Positions 33,015 to 42,253 of a stretch of DNA of 51,943 nt are shown here, piece by piece. Every line of letters begins with the position of its first letter. Position 1 is the stretch's first letter. The translations under genes and the position numbers were made by a program. A model generated the notes under the pieces. It was not told the DNA's origin and did not search any database. It saw nothing but the letters and a program-made list of their open reading frames with translations. The DNA is taken from the NCBI GenBank assembly GCA_028818755.1, contig JAPPNF010000092.1, positions 1 to 51,943 of the forward strand, given 5' to 3'. This DNA comes from Deltaproteobacteria bacterium. Lineage in GTDB: Bacteria; Desulfobacterota; Binatia; UBA9968; JAJDTQ01.

Positions 33015-34181
33015 ATGGCGGTGGACGTGATCATGCCGGCCATGGGCGCGACCCAGGAGACGGGTCGGCTGGTGCGCTGGTTCAAGCGGGAAGGGGACTC
33101 CGTCACCAGGGGCGAGATGCTCATGGAGGTAGAGACGGACAAGTCCGTGGTGGAGGTGGAGGCGCCAGCCTCGGGAATCCTAACCAAAGTCACCGCGGGG
33201 CAGGATGACGAAATTCCCGTAGGACAGACCATCGCGCTCATCGTGGAGCCGGGCGAAGCCGTGTCCGGAACCAGAGAGATCCCCGACGCAGGCCCTCGGC
33301 GCAAGGTTCCGGCGCGCAAGAAAGCGAAAACTCCGATTGCTCCAAAGCGTGCTCCCGCGACTACCCCAGACACCGGCCGGTTTCTTGCCTCCCCCGCGGC
33401 AAGACGGTTGGCGAAGGAGAGGGGTGTGGAGATCGCCGGCATACAGGGCACCGGACCGGAGGGTGCCGTGGTAGCGCGCGATGTCCTCTCCACGGTCGAG
33501 GCCGCTCCTGCCACGGAGGGCGCGCAGGTTCCGCCAAGCCGCATGCGACGCATCATCGGCGAGCGCATGACCTTAAGCAAGCAGACCGCGCCGCATTTCT
33601 ACCTCCACATGGACGTGGACATGACCGCCGTCGAGGCTCGACGAGACCTGCTGAAGCAGCGGGGCGCGTCGCCGGTCCCGTCCTTCAACGACTTCATCCT
33701 GAAGGCCGTGGGTCGGGCGCTGGCGGAATCACCGTCGATGAACGCGTCCTGGACGGACGAGGGGATCGAGCAGCGCCGCGAGGTGAACCTCGGCATGGCC
33801 GTTGCGGTAGACGACGGCCTCGTAGTTCCCGTCATCAGCAACGCCGACAAGCTTCCACTGGAGGAGCTGGCGCTGCGCAGCCGCGAGCTCGTGGCCCAGG
33901 CCCAGAGTCGCAGGCTGACACCCGCGAACTACCAGGGCGGCACATTCACGGTCTCCAACCTCGGCATGTTCGGCGTCGATGCCTTCACCGCCATCATCAA
34001 CCCGCCCCAATGCGGCATCCTGGCCGTGGGCCGTGTCGCCCCGCGGGTCGTGCCGGACGGCGATGCCGTCGCCGTCCGCTCCATGATGACCATGACCCTT
34101 TCCGCCGACCACCGCGTCGTCGACGGTGCCATCGGAGCCCGTTTCCTGCAACGGGTGAAGCAGAACCTGGAGGAGGGTTAG
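33015..34181 (+). CDS. Dihydrolipoamide acyltransferase (E2 of a 2-oxoacid dehydrogenase complex)
   Basis: 388 aa from ATG 33015. One lipoyl domain (residues 1-78) with the lipoylated Lys43 in ETDKSVVEVEAP; a Pro/Lys/Ala linker; a peripheral-subunit-binding domain around FLASPAARRLAKERGVEIAGI; and a catalytic CoA-acyltransferase core ending SADHRVVDGAIGARFL (active-site His about 366). The chemistry is transfer of an acyl group from lipoamide to CoA. No E1 or E3 gene is in the window, so partners are encoded elsewhere or this serves an acetoin- or branched-chain-type complex. Confidence 0.9.
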   Translation: MAVDVIMPAMGATQETGRLVRWFKREGDSVTRGEMLMEVETDKSVVEVEAPASGILTKVTAGQDDEIPVGQTIALIVEPGEAVSGTREIPDAGPRRKVPARKKAKTPIAPKRAPATTPDTGRFLASPAARRLAKERGVEIAGIQGTGPEGAVVARDVLSTVEAAPATEGAQVPPSRMRRIIGERMTLSKQTAPHFYLHMDVDMTAVEARRDLLKQRGASPVPSFNDFILKAVGRALAESPSMNASWTDEGIEQRREVNLGMAVAVDDGLVVPVISNADKLPLEELALRSRELVAQAQSRRLTPANYQGGTFTVSNLGMFGVDAFTAIINPPQCGILAVGRVAPRVVPDGDAVAVRSMMTMTLSADHRVVDGAIGARFLQRVKQNLEEG

Positions 34182-34234
34182 GGTCGCCCGTCAGGCATAG
34201 GCCAACGGAACCCCTAGTTTCCCGGGAATGGTTC

Positions 34235-35158
34235 ATGGCATTCGACCGGACCTACGATGCGAAGGTTAGAGGGGCTGCTTTCGAGTGGCTGTCGCGTACG
34301 GTGTCCATCCGTGGGGAGGTATTGTCCCGCGATGTGCTGGCTGCGGGTTTTGAACTTGATGAACGCCGCGTACCGCTGGTTGGACCCCAGGGAATCTTCA
34401 AACCCGCTGTGATGGGGGTGCCGCTTTCCATTACGACCGCACCGAACGGGCCGTATGACGACGCATTCGGTTACGACAACCTTCTAAGGTACCGGTATCG
34501 CGGAACGGACCCCCAGCATCGTGACAACGTGGGTCTGCGCTTCGCGATGCAGAACAGCCTTCCGCTGGTCTACTTCCATGGACTCGTTCCGGGAAAGTAC
34601 TTGGCTATGTGGCCGGTATATGTCGTTGGCGACCAACCGGAGTACCTTTCGTTCTCCATCGCGGTGGACGATGCCGATCAGCTTGATCTCATTTCGGAAG
34701 TCCACGAGACTACTGGCACAATTGCCGAGATTCGGCGAGGGTATGTGACCACTACGGCGAGACGCCGACTGCACCAGAGCGCATTCCGCGAGAGAGTCCT
34801 TCGTGCGTATCGCCATCAATGCGCATTCTGTCGTCTGCGGCATGGTGAGCTGCTAGACGCTGCACACATCATACCGGATACGGAGTCGGAGGGGCAGCCG
34901 ATCGTGAGCAACGGGTTGTCCCTGTGTCGGCTGCATCACGCGACGTTCGACCGCTTCTTTGTGGGAGTGCGACCGGATGGAACGATTGATGTGCGTTCGG
35001 ACATCCTCAAGGAGTTCGACGGTCCAACGCTTCAGCACGCAATCCAAGGCCTACACGATCAACCTATCGTTATCCCTCGCAAGCAGGCAGAGAGGCCGTC
35101 CGAGGAGCTTCTTGCCAAGCGGTATGAACGTTTCCTTGAAGTGGCGGCTGCAATGTGA
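34235..35158 (+). CDS. HNH endonuclease of the predicted-restriction type (COG3440-like)
   Basis: 307 aa from ATG 34235. The C-terminal HNH domain is clear: CAFCRLRHGELLDAAHIIPD, then SNGLSLCRLHHATFDRFFVG, with the Cys pairs and His-Asn-His. The N-terminal half (YDNLLRYRYRGTDPQHRDNV, LPLVYFHGLVPGKYLAMWPV) matches the substrate-reading domain of predicted restriction HNH proteins. It probably cuts modified or foreign DNA. Codon use and GC are lower than in the E2 gene before it, suggesting transfer. No methylase is adjacent, which fits a modification-dependent (type IV-like) nuclease. Confidence 0.82.
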   Translation: MAFDRTYDAKVRGAAFEWLSRTVSIRGEVLSRDVLAAGFELDERRVPLVGPQGIFKPAVMGVPLSITTAPNGPYDDAFGYDNLLRYRYRGTDPQHRDNVGLRFAMQNSLPLVYFHGLVPGKYLAMWPVYVVGDQPEYLSFSIAVDDADQLDLISEVHETTGTIAEIRRGYVTTTARRRLHQSAFRERVLRAYRHQCAFCRLRHGELLDAAHIIPDTESEGQPIVSNGLSLCRLHHATFDRFFVGVRPDGTIDVRSDILKEFDGPTLQHAIQGLHDQPIVIPRKQAERPSEELLAKRYERFLEVAAAM

Positions 35159-35178
35159 CTGTCGGGTCGCCGCGTTCG

Positions 35179-36273
35179 TCACATCCCCGGCCAGCTCTCC
35201 ATCGGCTCGGTGGAGCTTACCAGGTGCATGCCCGCGGAGGCGGCTTCGTCCAGGGTCTGCTCGGCGGATTCGGTGAAGTCGGCGGCGATGTCGCCGCCCT
35301 CGGTACGTACCACCACCGAGGACATGCAGTCGGTGAGCAGGTAGACTTTCCCCGCCAGCGACGGGTTTTCCCGGAGGATCTCTTCCATCAGGTCCTGCAC
35401 GGTGCTCTTGACGCAGTGGCTGGCTGCCTGTCCGGCCACGATCAGGGCGTCCGCTTCCACCAGGGTCCTGTAGAACCGGACGTTCCTCTCGGCGAGGACG
35501 CCGCCGTCCCAGGTGGTCAGCACCTCGGGACGCAACACCGAGTAGTTCTCTGTCAGGTTGTGGGTCCCCTTGATCTCCTCCCAGGACTGTGACGCCCGCG
35601 CGAGGGAGTGGAGCGTCCGGGCCTCGTCCACCACGCCGGTGACCGTGTGGCCCGGGCTTCCCACGAGACAATGCGGCGGCCACAGGTAGAGCGTGTAGCG
35701 TCCGCCGGCCGCCAACTCGTGGTTGTAGAAACGGCACTGCTCCACCAGCCAGTCGTAGCCCTTGTCGGTGACCCAGGAGGTGATGGCGGGGTTGGGGTTG
35801 ACGTCCTCCTTGAGGACGTTCCCCATGGGGTCGGTGTTGACCAGCCGCTTGGCGTCGCGTCCGTCGACCGTGATGAGAGTGTGGGGTGCGAGGGGCTCCC
35901 CGTTGGAATCCACCCAGAACCAGGGGAAGAAGATCTGAAAGTTGTCGTGGCTGTCCAGGGTGCAGCGGATGTTGGTGATGCACGCGAGGTTCCGGTAGAT
36001 GAACTCGGCGATGCGCCGGTTGTCCTCGACGGCGCCTTGTCCGGTACGGCCACCGACATACAATGTGCCTTCGGGGTGGCAGAAGTCGCGCTGCACGTCG
36101 ATGAGCAGGAGGTCGATCCTCTTTGAGTCCGCCGCGGCCGGGGCGATCTCGAACTCCCGCCGGAACCGCCCGGCTTCCTCGAAGACCGCCATGCGGTCCG
36201 GCGTATAGGAGAAGTCCGCGGCGTTCTCCGGGCGGTAGCACGCGGGCAATTGGTATGTTTCGCCGGCTGTCAT
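35179..36273 (-). CDS. Isochorismatase/nicotinamidase-fold cysteine hydrolase, long form
   Basis: 364 aa, far longer than the usual 180-220. Catalytic triad by alignment: Asp59 in LIDVQRDFCHPEG, Lys235 in WEEIKGTHNL and Cys287 in AGQAASHCVKST. LWPPHCLVGSPGH matches the nicotinamidase metal/substrate loop, and TLDSHDNFQIFFPWFW a His-rich loop. An extra N-terminal segment of about 50 residues and an insertion near 120-190 account for the length. It hydrolyses an amide or carbamoyl-type bond. Convergent with the HNH gene and divergent from PrmA. Confidence 0.85.
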   Translation of the reverse strand: MTAGETYQLPACYRPENAADFSYTPDRMAVFEEAGRFRREFEIAPAAADSKRIDLLLIDVQRDFCHPEGTLYVGGRTGQGAVEDNRRIAEFIYRNLACITNIRCTLDSHDNFQIFFPWFWVDSNGEPLAPHTLITVDGRDAKRLVNTDPMGNVLKEDVNPNPAITSWVTDKGYDWLVEQCRFYNHELAAGGRYTLYLWPPHCLVGSPGHTVTGVVDEARTLHSLARASQSWEEIKGTHNLTENYSVLRPEVLTTWDGGVLAERNVRFYRTLVEADALIVAGQAASHCVKSTVQDLMEEILRENPSLAGKVYLLTDCMSSVVVRTEGGDIAADFTESAEQTLDEAASAGMHLVSSTEPMESWPGM

Positions 36274-36363
36274 GAGCCCATTCTATCAGCGCGCCGAACG
36301 CAAGCAACATGGAAATGCGTGCCTCCTTCCCCCGGCCGCCGGGCCTGTGACATAAAGGGAGGC

Positions 36364-37221
36364 ATGTCTCACGGCTGGCTCGAGCTCTCCGTCCAGGCTC
36401 AAGGCCCGGTGCAGGACACGATATCCAGTTTCCTGGTGGAGCAGGGCTCCACGGGTGTCGTCTGCGGCGACCGCTCCCTGCGCGCGTTCTTTTCCGGCAC
36501 GGTTGACGACACGGTTCTGAAGCCCGCCGTCCGCCGCTATCTGCGCGGGCTTCGGGACATCTTCCCCGAGTGTGTGCTGGGCCGCTCGCGTTGGCGGGTG
36601 ATCGCCGACAAGAACTGGCACGATGCCTGGCGCGCCCACTTCAAGCCGCAACGGATCGGCCGGCGGTTTCTGGTGGCGCCGCCATGGGTTCATCCGAAGG
36701 ACAGCGGCCGCCACGTGGTCCGTATCGAGCCCGCCATGGCTTTCGGTACCGGCACCCACGACACCACCCGCTGCTGTCTCGAATTCATTGACGAGCTTTG
36801 CGCGGAGACGGTGCCCCGGAAGGCCCTGGACGTGGGCACTGGGTCGGGCGTCCTCGCCATCGGCATGGCCCGTCTGGGGGTGCGCGAGATACTGGCGCTG
36901 GACAACGATCCCGTGGCCCTGGAGGCGGCCCGGGCCAATCTCCAGCTCAACGGCATCGACGGCGCGGTGACGTTGAGTGACGTGACCGTCGGCCAGCTTC
37001 GGCGCCGCTTTCCGCTGGTGGTGGCCAACATCATCCTGGAGACGTTGCTGGAGATGGCCGGCCCGCTGACCCGGTGCGCGGGCGCCGGCGGCTCGCTGAT
37101 CCTGTCCGGACTGCTCCGTGACCACGTCCCGCCGGTCAGACGGCGCTTCCACAGTTTCCGGCTGGTGCGGCGCAAGGACCGCAAGGAGTGGAGCACGTTG
37201 CTGCTCCGGAAGGACCCATGA
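36364..37221 (+). CDS. prmA: Ribosomal protein L11 methyltransferase PrmA
   Basis: 285 aa from ATG 36364. The N-terminal substrate-recognition domain is followed by KNWHDAWRAHFKPQRIGRRF and VRIEPAMAFGTGTHDTTRCC, diagnostic for PrmA. SAM-binding motif I is ALDVGTGSGVLAIGMARLG, with acidic LALDNDPVALEAARANLQLN and motif IV VVANIILETLLEM. It trimethylates Lys and the N-terminus of ribosomal protein L11. It overlaps rsmE by ATGA, a gene pairing common in bacteria. Confidence 0.94.
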   Translation: MSHGWLELSVQAQGPVQDTISSFLVEQGSTGVVCGDRSLRAFFSGTVDDTVLKPAVRRYLRGLRDIFPECVLGRSRWRVIADKNWHDAWRAHFKPQRIGRRFLVAPPWVHPKDSGRHVVRIEPAMAFGTGTHDTTRCCLEFIDELCAETVPRKALDVGTGSGVLAIGMARLGVREILALDNDPVALEAARANLQLNGIDGAVTLSDVTVGQLRRRFPLVVANIILETLLEMAGPLTRCAGAGGSLILSGLLRDHVPPVRRRFHSFRLVRRKDRKEWSTLLLRKDP

Positions 37222-37964
37222 GCCTGCCGCGGTTCCTCGTTTTGCCGGACGCGGTGCGCGACGGCGCTGCCACGGTGGGGGGCGAGGAACTCGCCCACAT
37301 GCGCAAGGTCCTGCGCCTGAAGCCGGGCGCGCGGGTGCTGCTGTGGGACGGCGCCGGGACCGAGCACGAAGCGTTGATCCGGGCCTATGAAGGTGGAGTT
37401 GCAAACATGACCGTGGTACGGTCCTACCACCCCGAGCGGGAGTCGCCTCTGGCGGTCACCCTGGCCCAGGCCGTGGGCAAGGGCGACAAGATGGACTGGA
37501 TCGTCGAGAAGTCCACGGAACTGGGGGTGGCGTGCGTGGCGCCGTTCTTCTCGTCGCATACCGTGCCCCGGTACGACGGCGACAAGGGCGGGAGGCGTCG
37601 CGAGCGCTGGCGGAAGATTGCCGCCGCCGCGGCCAGGCAGTCGGGGCGCACCCGGATCCCGGAGGTCCGCAAGCCCGACGGGTTCGAGGCGGTGCTCGCG
37701 CGAGACTGGCAGTGCGAGGCTAGGCTGCTGTTGTGGGAAGGCGCATCGGAGCAGGGACTCGCCTCCCTCCGGGAAGAGCTCGGAACTCTGCGCTCCGTGC
37801 TCGTGATGGTGGGGCCGGAAGGGGGGTTCAGCGAGGAGGAGGCTTCGCAGGCTGCCGCCCACGGATTTCACACGGTCGGGTTGGGTCGGCGCATCCTGCG
37901 CACCGAGACCGCGGCCGTGGCCGCCGTCTGCACCGTGCAGTTGCTGTGGGGCGATCTCGGTTGA
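37218..37964 (+). CDS. rsmE: 16S rRNA (uracil-1498-N3)-methyltransferase RsmE
   Basis: 248 aa, starting within the prmA stop (ATGA). N-terminal PUA-like part (MSLPRFLVLPDAVRDGAATV, HMRKVLRLKPGARVLLWDG). C-terminal SPOUT knot: QAVGKGDKMDWIVEKSTELGV, then VGPEGGFSEEEASQAAAHGF and VGLGRRILRTETAAVAAV, all RsmE hallmarks. It methylates U1498 of 16S rRNA in the small subunit, using SAM. Confidence 0.95.
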   Translation: MSLPRFLVLPDAVRDGAATVGGEELAHMRKVLRLKPGARVLLWDGAGTEHEALIRAYEGGVANMTVVRSYHPERESPLAVTLAQAVGKGDKMDWIVEKSTELGVACVAPFFSSHTVPRYDGDKGGRRRERWRKIAAAAARQSGRTRIPEVRKPDGFEAVLARDWQCEARLLLWEGASEQGLASLREELGTLRSVLVMVGPEGGFSEEEASQAAAHGFHTVGLGRRILRTETAAVAAVCTVQLLWGDLG

Positions 37965-38004
37965 GGCGGGCGGGGACGACGTTGTCGAGAACAGGAGGTT
38001 CGTC

Positions 38005-38199
38005 ATGGATAAACACACCGAGGAAACCCTGAACCGGTTGCTGGCTCGGGCCGGCCTGGAGATGGCGGAGACCGATCGCGCGCGCTTCATCCCGATGCTG
38101 GAGACCTACATGGAGAGCCTGGACAAGCTGCACTCCATCAACTTGGCCGGCGAGCAGGTCGGCGGGGTGTTCCGGCCCGAGACGGATGAGGACCGGTAG
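38005..38199 (+). CDS. GatC/AtzG-like small amidase partner
   Basis: 64 aa from ATG 38005 with AACAGGAGG upstream. A helical protein with acidic C-terminus (MDKHTEETLNRLLARAGLEM, ETYMESLDKLHSINLAGEQV). Its size and its place directly before an amidase-signature gene match the GatC-like AtzG subunits that stabilise certain amidases. Function by position; the sequence is too short to be sure. Confidence 0.65.
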   Translation: MDKHTEETLNRLLARAGLEMAETDRARFIPMLETYMESLDKLHSINLAGEQVGGVFRPETDEDR

Positions 38200-38258
38200 G
38201 GGCGGATTTCTGGCCCGCCCGGCTTCCGCCGGCGGTTCGGCTACAGCGAGGAACCGAC

Positions 38259-39632
38259 ATGTCGGATTTGTGTTTTTCCAGCATCGATAGCATGGCCCCG
38301 CGCCTGCAGAAGGGCGAGGTCTCTCCGGTCGAACTGACGCAGGCCTACCTCGACCGGATCCACGCCCTGGACGGGGATCTGCACGCGTATGTGAACCTCA
38401 TGGAGGAAAGCGCCCTGGAGGAGGCCCGGACGGCGGAGCAGGAAATCCGCAACGGCCACTACCGGGGTCCGCTGCACGGCATCCCGGTCGCGGTGAAGGA
38501 TCAATACGACGTCGCGGGCGCGCCCTCGATGGTCCGCATCCCGGCGGCCACCGGTCCGGGGGAGGACTGCGAGGCCGTGCGTCGCCTGCGCGGGGCCGGG
38601 GCGGTGATGCTCGGCAAGCTCAACATGAGCGGGCTTCCCGGCGGCATCAAGGGCGCCTGCAATCCCTGGAATCTCGACCACGTGCCCGGCGGTTCCAGCA
38701 CGGGCTCCGGGACCGGCATCGCCGCCGGGCTGTGCATGGGCTCCATGGGCGAGGACACCGCCGGTTCCATCCGGAACCCCGCGTCCTATTGCGGCATCTC
38801 CGGCTTGAAGCCCACCTACGGACGGATCAGCCGCGCCGGCCTGGCGCCGCTGGGCTGGTCGCTGGACACGGCGGGGCCCATGACCCGGGTGGTGGAAGAC
38901 CTCGCGCACATGCTGCAGGTCCTTGCCGGCTTCGATTCGAGGGACCCCACCTGCAGCCAGGTGGAGGTCTCCGACTACTCTGCGGACCTGAAGGCCGGGG
39001 TCGCCGGCATGGTCATCGGCGTGCCGCGTGACTACTTCGGGCTCATCGACACCGATCCCGAGGTGCTGGATCTCTTTGACCAGGCGTTGGCGGCGTTCGA
39101 GTCCTTGGGCGCCAAGGTCCGGGACGTGACGGTGCCGAGCATGGAGTACGCCACCATCGCCAACGGCCTCCTCTACTCCTGCGAGTTCTACAACATCTGC
39201 CGGGCGGACATGGACGCGGCCATGGCCGGGGAAGCCTCGGAGTCGCGCCGGGCGCGGCTGTTCATCGGCGCGGTGTCCACCAGCGGAGACTATATCCAGG
39301 CCCAGCGGATGCGGAGCCGCTTGAGGCGGGAGTTCAACGAGGTGTTCCGGGAGGTCCACGTCATGGCGCTGCCCACCAATCCGACGGCGGCGCCGCTGGC
39401 CTCGGAGCTGGACGGCCTGGACGCGGTGAACAAGATGCTGCGCCCGGACTATCCGTCGCCGGCCAACCTCGCCGGCGTCCCCGCGCTGGCCATCCCTTCC
39501 GGCTTCAACGCCAAGGGGTTGCCGGTGGGCATGCAGTTCTGGGGCAAGGCCTTCGCCGAGTCCACGCTGCTGCGGGTGGGCTACGCCTACCAGCAGCACG
39601 CCCGCTGGTTCGAGCGCCGGCCGCCGATGTAG
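38259..39632 (+). CDS. Amidase-signature hydrolase (GatA/AtzE-like)
   Basis: 457 aa from ATG 38259 (GAGGAA upstream). Ser-cisSer-Lys triad: Lys80 in IPVAVKDQYDVAG, cis-Ser146 in VPGGSSTGSGTG and nucleophile Ser170 in GEDTAGSIRNPASYCG, with the 24-residue Ser-Ser spacing seen in the family. Residues past 300 form the variable substrate part. Follows the GatC-like small protein by 59 bp. It hydrolyses an amide; glutaminyl-tRNA amidotransferase is unlikely because no gatB is near. Confidence 0.88.
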   Translation: MSDLCFSSIDSMAPRLQKGEVSPVELTQAYLDRIHALDGDLHAYVNLMEESALEEARTAEQEIRNGHYRGPLHGIPVAVKDQYDVAGAPSMVRIPAATGPGEDCEAVRRLRGAGAVMLGKLNMSGLPGGIKGACNPWNLDHVPGGSSTGSGTGIAAGLCMGSMGEDTAGSIRNPASYCGISGLKPTYGRISRAGLAPLGWSLDTAGPMTRVVEDLAHMLQVLAGFDSRDPTCSQVEVSDYSADLKAGVAGMVIGVPRDYFGLIDTDPEVLDLFDQALAAFESLGAKVRDVTVPSMEYATIANGLLYSCEFYNICRADMDAAMAGEASESRRARLFIGAVSTSGDYIQAQRMRSRLRREFNEVFREVHVMALPTNPTAAPLASELDGLDAVNKMLRPDYPSPANLAGVPALAIPSGFNAKGLPVGMQFWGKAFAESTLLRVGYAYQQHARWFERRPPM

Positions 39633-39692
39633 GAAGGGGTTTCAAGGCCGCGCGCCCGCGGGCAGGCAACGGACGGAAGAAAGGAAACCGCC

Positions 39693-40757
39693 ATGCTCAC
39701 CATCGACGCCGATGCCCATGTGCTGGAGAACCCGCACACCTGGGACTTCCTGGAGGAGTCGGAAGAGGGTTTCCGGCCCGAGGTCGTCGTGTCGGGGCGG
39801 CAGTACACCAAGGCAGAGATGCGCGACAAGTGGGACCGGATGCCCAAGCGGGGGGCCGAGTACTGGTTCGTGGACGGCCGGTTGCAGCCCAAGAACCACA
39901 ACGTGGGGCTGGACACCACGCCGGAAACCCGGGAGATGCGCGACGTGGAGGCCCGGATCCGGCACATGGACGAGCTGGAGGTGGACGTCCAGGTGCTCTA
40001 CCCGACCCTGTTCCTCCGTCCGGTGACCATGAATCCGGCGGTGGAGATGGCGCTTTGCAGGAGCTACAACCGTTGGCTGGCAGGGCTCTGCGAGGGCACC
40101 AAGGGGCGCCTGCGCTGGATCGCGCTGCTGCCGTTCCTGACCATGGACAAGGCCCTGACGGAGGTGGCCCGGGCCAGGGACGCCGGCGCCTGCGGCTTCA
40201 TGATGCGTGGGCTGGAGGGCGACAAGCAGCTCACCGACCCCTACTTCTTTCCGCTGTACGAGGAGGCCGCGAGGCTCGACATGCCGGCGTGCGTTCACTC
40301 GGGCATCGCCAGCTTCACTTACCAGGACATGTTTCCGGCGACCGCCGGGTTCCGCCGCTTCAAGCTGGCGGTGGTGGGGGACTTCCACTCGCTGATCATG
40401 GAAGGCATCCCGGCGAAGTTCCCGGGGCTCAAGTTCGGCTTCATCGAGGTCAGCGCCCAATGGCTGCCGTACGTGATCCACGACCTCATGCGGCTTGCAG
40501 AGCGGCAGGGAATGGATTTTCCGGACGACGTGCTGCGGGAGAACCGCGTGTACGTGGCCTGTCAGACGGACGACGACCTCGCCACCATCCTGCGCTACGG
40601 CGGCGAGGACAACCTCGTCATCGGCACCGACTACGGCCACGCCGACCGCTCGGCCGAGATCGAGGCCCTGCGCGTGCTCAGGGACAAGGGCGAGGTGGCG
40701 CCCCACATCATAGACAAGATCCTGGGACAGAACGCCAAGAACCTCTACGGTCTGTAG
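39693..40757 (+). CDS. Amidohydrolase-related TIM-barrel metal hydrolase/decarboxylase (third copy)
   Basis: 354 aa from ATG 39693 with AAAGGAAACC upstream. Opens MLTIDADAHVLENPHTWDFL (D-x-H). VQVLYPTLFLRPVT, NRWLAGLCEGTKGRLRW, PACVHSGIASFT (His), FIEVSAQWLPYVIHDLMR and IGTDYGHADRSAEIEAL follow, ending ILGQNAKNLYGL. It probably acts on a product of the flanking amidases. The shared motifs with the 22685 and 42312 proteins suggest duplication. Confidence 0.87.
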   Translation: MLTIDADAHVLENPHTWDFLEESEEGFRPEVVVSGRQYTKAEMRDKWDRMPKRGAEYWFVDGRLQPKNHNVGLDTTPETREMRDVEARIRHMDELEVDVQVLYPTLFLRPVTMNPAVEMALCRSYNRWLAGLCEGTKGRLRWIALLPFLTMDKALTEVARARDAGACGFMMRGLEGDKQLTDPYFFPLYEEAARLDMPACVHSGIASFTYQDMFPATAGFRRFKLAVVGDFHSLIMEGIPAKFPGLKFGFIEVSAQWLPYVIHDLMRLAERQGMDFPDDVLRENRVYVACQTDDDLATILRYGGEDNLVIGTDYGHADRSAEIEALRVLRDKGEVAPHIIDKILGQNAKNLYGL

Positions 40758-40789
40758 TCGCCGTCAGACACGGCGGCGGGAGGAGCCCC

Positions 40790-42232
40790 ATGGTCGAAAA
40801 AGATCTTGCGAACCTGACCATCAGTGAAGTAGCCCCGAAGATGCGTGACGGCCAGGTTTCGCCGGTGACGCTGACGAAGCTCCACCTGGAGCGGATCGAG
40901 CGGCTCAATCCGCTCCTGAGCGCGTTTCTTACGCCCACTCCCGAGAGCGCGCTGGAGGAGGCGGCCGCCGCGGAGAAGGAGATCCGCTCCGGCAACTACC
41001 GCGGCCCGCTCCACGGTATTCCCGTTTCCATCAAGGACAACCTCGCCACCCGCGGCGTGCGCACCACCGCCGGCGCCAAGGCGCTGTCGGACAATACGCC
41101 GGACTTCGATGCCACGGTGGTGACCCTGTTGCGGGAGGCCGGCGCCGTAAGCCTGGGCAAGACCAACATGCACGAGTGGGCCAAGGGCAGCCACGGCATC
41201 AACCCGTTCTACGGCACTCCCTGCAACCCCTGGGACCGCAACCGAATTCCCGGCGGCTCCAGCAGCGGCTCGGCGGTGGCGGTGGCGGCGGGCATGTGCA
41301 TGGCAACCGTCGGCACCGACGCCGCGGGCTCGGTCAGGAATCCGGCCTCGCTGTGCGGCATCGTCGGCCTGAAGCCCACCTACGGCCGCATCAGCGTGTT
41401 CGGCGGCGTGCCGGGCACCGGCGGCTATTCCACCAACCACTTCGGCCCCCTGACCCGCTCGGTGGCCGACTGCGCGGCGATGATGCAGGTCATCGCCGGA
41501 CACGATCCCCAGGACCCGCTCAGCTCGCGCGAGCCGGTGCCGGACTACGCCGCAGCGCTGGGCTTGTCCGTCGAGGGCATGCGCGCGGGCATCGTCAAGG
41601 GATATTTCGAAAGGTTCGCCTCGAAGGAGGTCATGCAGGCCTTCTCCGGCGCCCTCGACCTTCTCCGTTCCCTTGGGATGACCGTGGAGGAAGTCACCGT
41701 TCCCCACATGGACTTGGTCCCGGCGGTGCAGCTCTGCGCCAGCCGGGTCGAAAGCACCGCCGACGCTGAGTATTTCCTGCGGAACCACGCCCGGGACTAC
41801 AGCCCGAGCATGCTGTCCACGCAGATCCAGGCGCTGACCGTGTCCGGCGGCATGTACAACCAGTCCCAGCGCATCCGCCGGCTCATTTGCGACGGCTTCG
41901 ACGAGGCGCTGGACCGGGTGGACGTCATCGTGTCGCCCACCTCGCCGGTGCCGGCGATCACCATCGACGAGTCCATGAGTAGCTACGTCACCGTGGACGG
42001 CCGCAAGCAGCCGCTCCAGGGTCGTGACGGGAATTACCTGACACTGTGCACCATCCCCCACAACGTCAGCGGGCTGCCGTCGCTGAGCATCAACTGCGGT
42101 TTCTCGAAGGACGGTGCGCCCATCGGCATGCAGATCGCCGCGGGCGCATTTCGCGAGGATACCGTGCTCACGGTGGCCCATGCCTACGAACAGGCGTCGC
42201 CGTGGACAGGCAAAGCACCGGACCTACCGTAA
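40790..42232 (+). CDS. Amidase-signature hydrolase (second copy)
   Basis: 480 aa from ATG 40790 with GGGAGGAG upstream; a much longer overlapping ORF is a frame shadow. Triad: Lys82 in IPVSIKDNLATRGV, cis-Ser157 in IPGGSSSGSAVAVAAG and Ser181 in TDAAGSVRNPASLCG, 24 apart as expected. It is closer to the GatA consensus than the 38259 protein (SSSGSAVAVAAG; the DNLATRG lid). Cytosolic amide hydrolase, substrate unknown. It lies 32 bp after the third amidohydrolase and before the fourth. Confidence 0.88.
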   Translation: MVEKDLANLTISEVAPKMRDGQVSPVTLTKLHLERIERLNPLLSAFLTPTPESALEEAAAAEKEIRSGNYRGPLHGIPVSIKDNLATRGVRTTAGAKALSDNTPDFDATVVTLLREAGAVSLGKTNMHEWAKGSHGINPFYGTPCNPWDRNRIPGGSSSGSAVAVAAGMCMATVGTDAAGSVRNPASLCGIVGLKPTYGRISVFGGVPGTGGYSTNHFGPLTRSVADCAAMMQVIAGHDPQDPLSSREPVPDYAAALGLSVEGMRAGIVKGYFERFASKEVMQAFSGALDLLRSLGMTVEEVTVPHMDLVPAVQLCASRVESTADAEYFLRNHARDYSPSMLSTQIQALTVSGGMYNQSQRIRRLICDGFDEALDRVDVIVSPTSPVPAITIDESMSSYVTVDGRKQPLQGRDGNYLTLCTIPHNVSGLPSLSINCGFSKDGAPIGMQIAAGAFREDTVLTVAHAYEQASPWTGKAPDLP

Positions 42233-42253
42233 CAACCTGCATACCGGCAGCGC

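Noticed and set aside
39830-40789. Upstream extension of the second amidase ORF
   Set aside because: Frame shadow inside the third amidohydrolase; the amidase start at 40790 has a good ribosome site.
38259-42232. Amidases as GatA of the Glu-tRNA amidotransferase
   Set aside because: No gatB is nearby, there are two copies, and both alternate with amidohydrolases, which fits catabolism.
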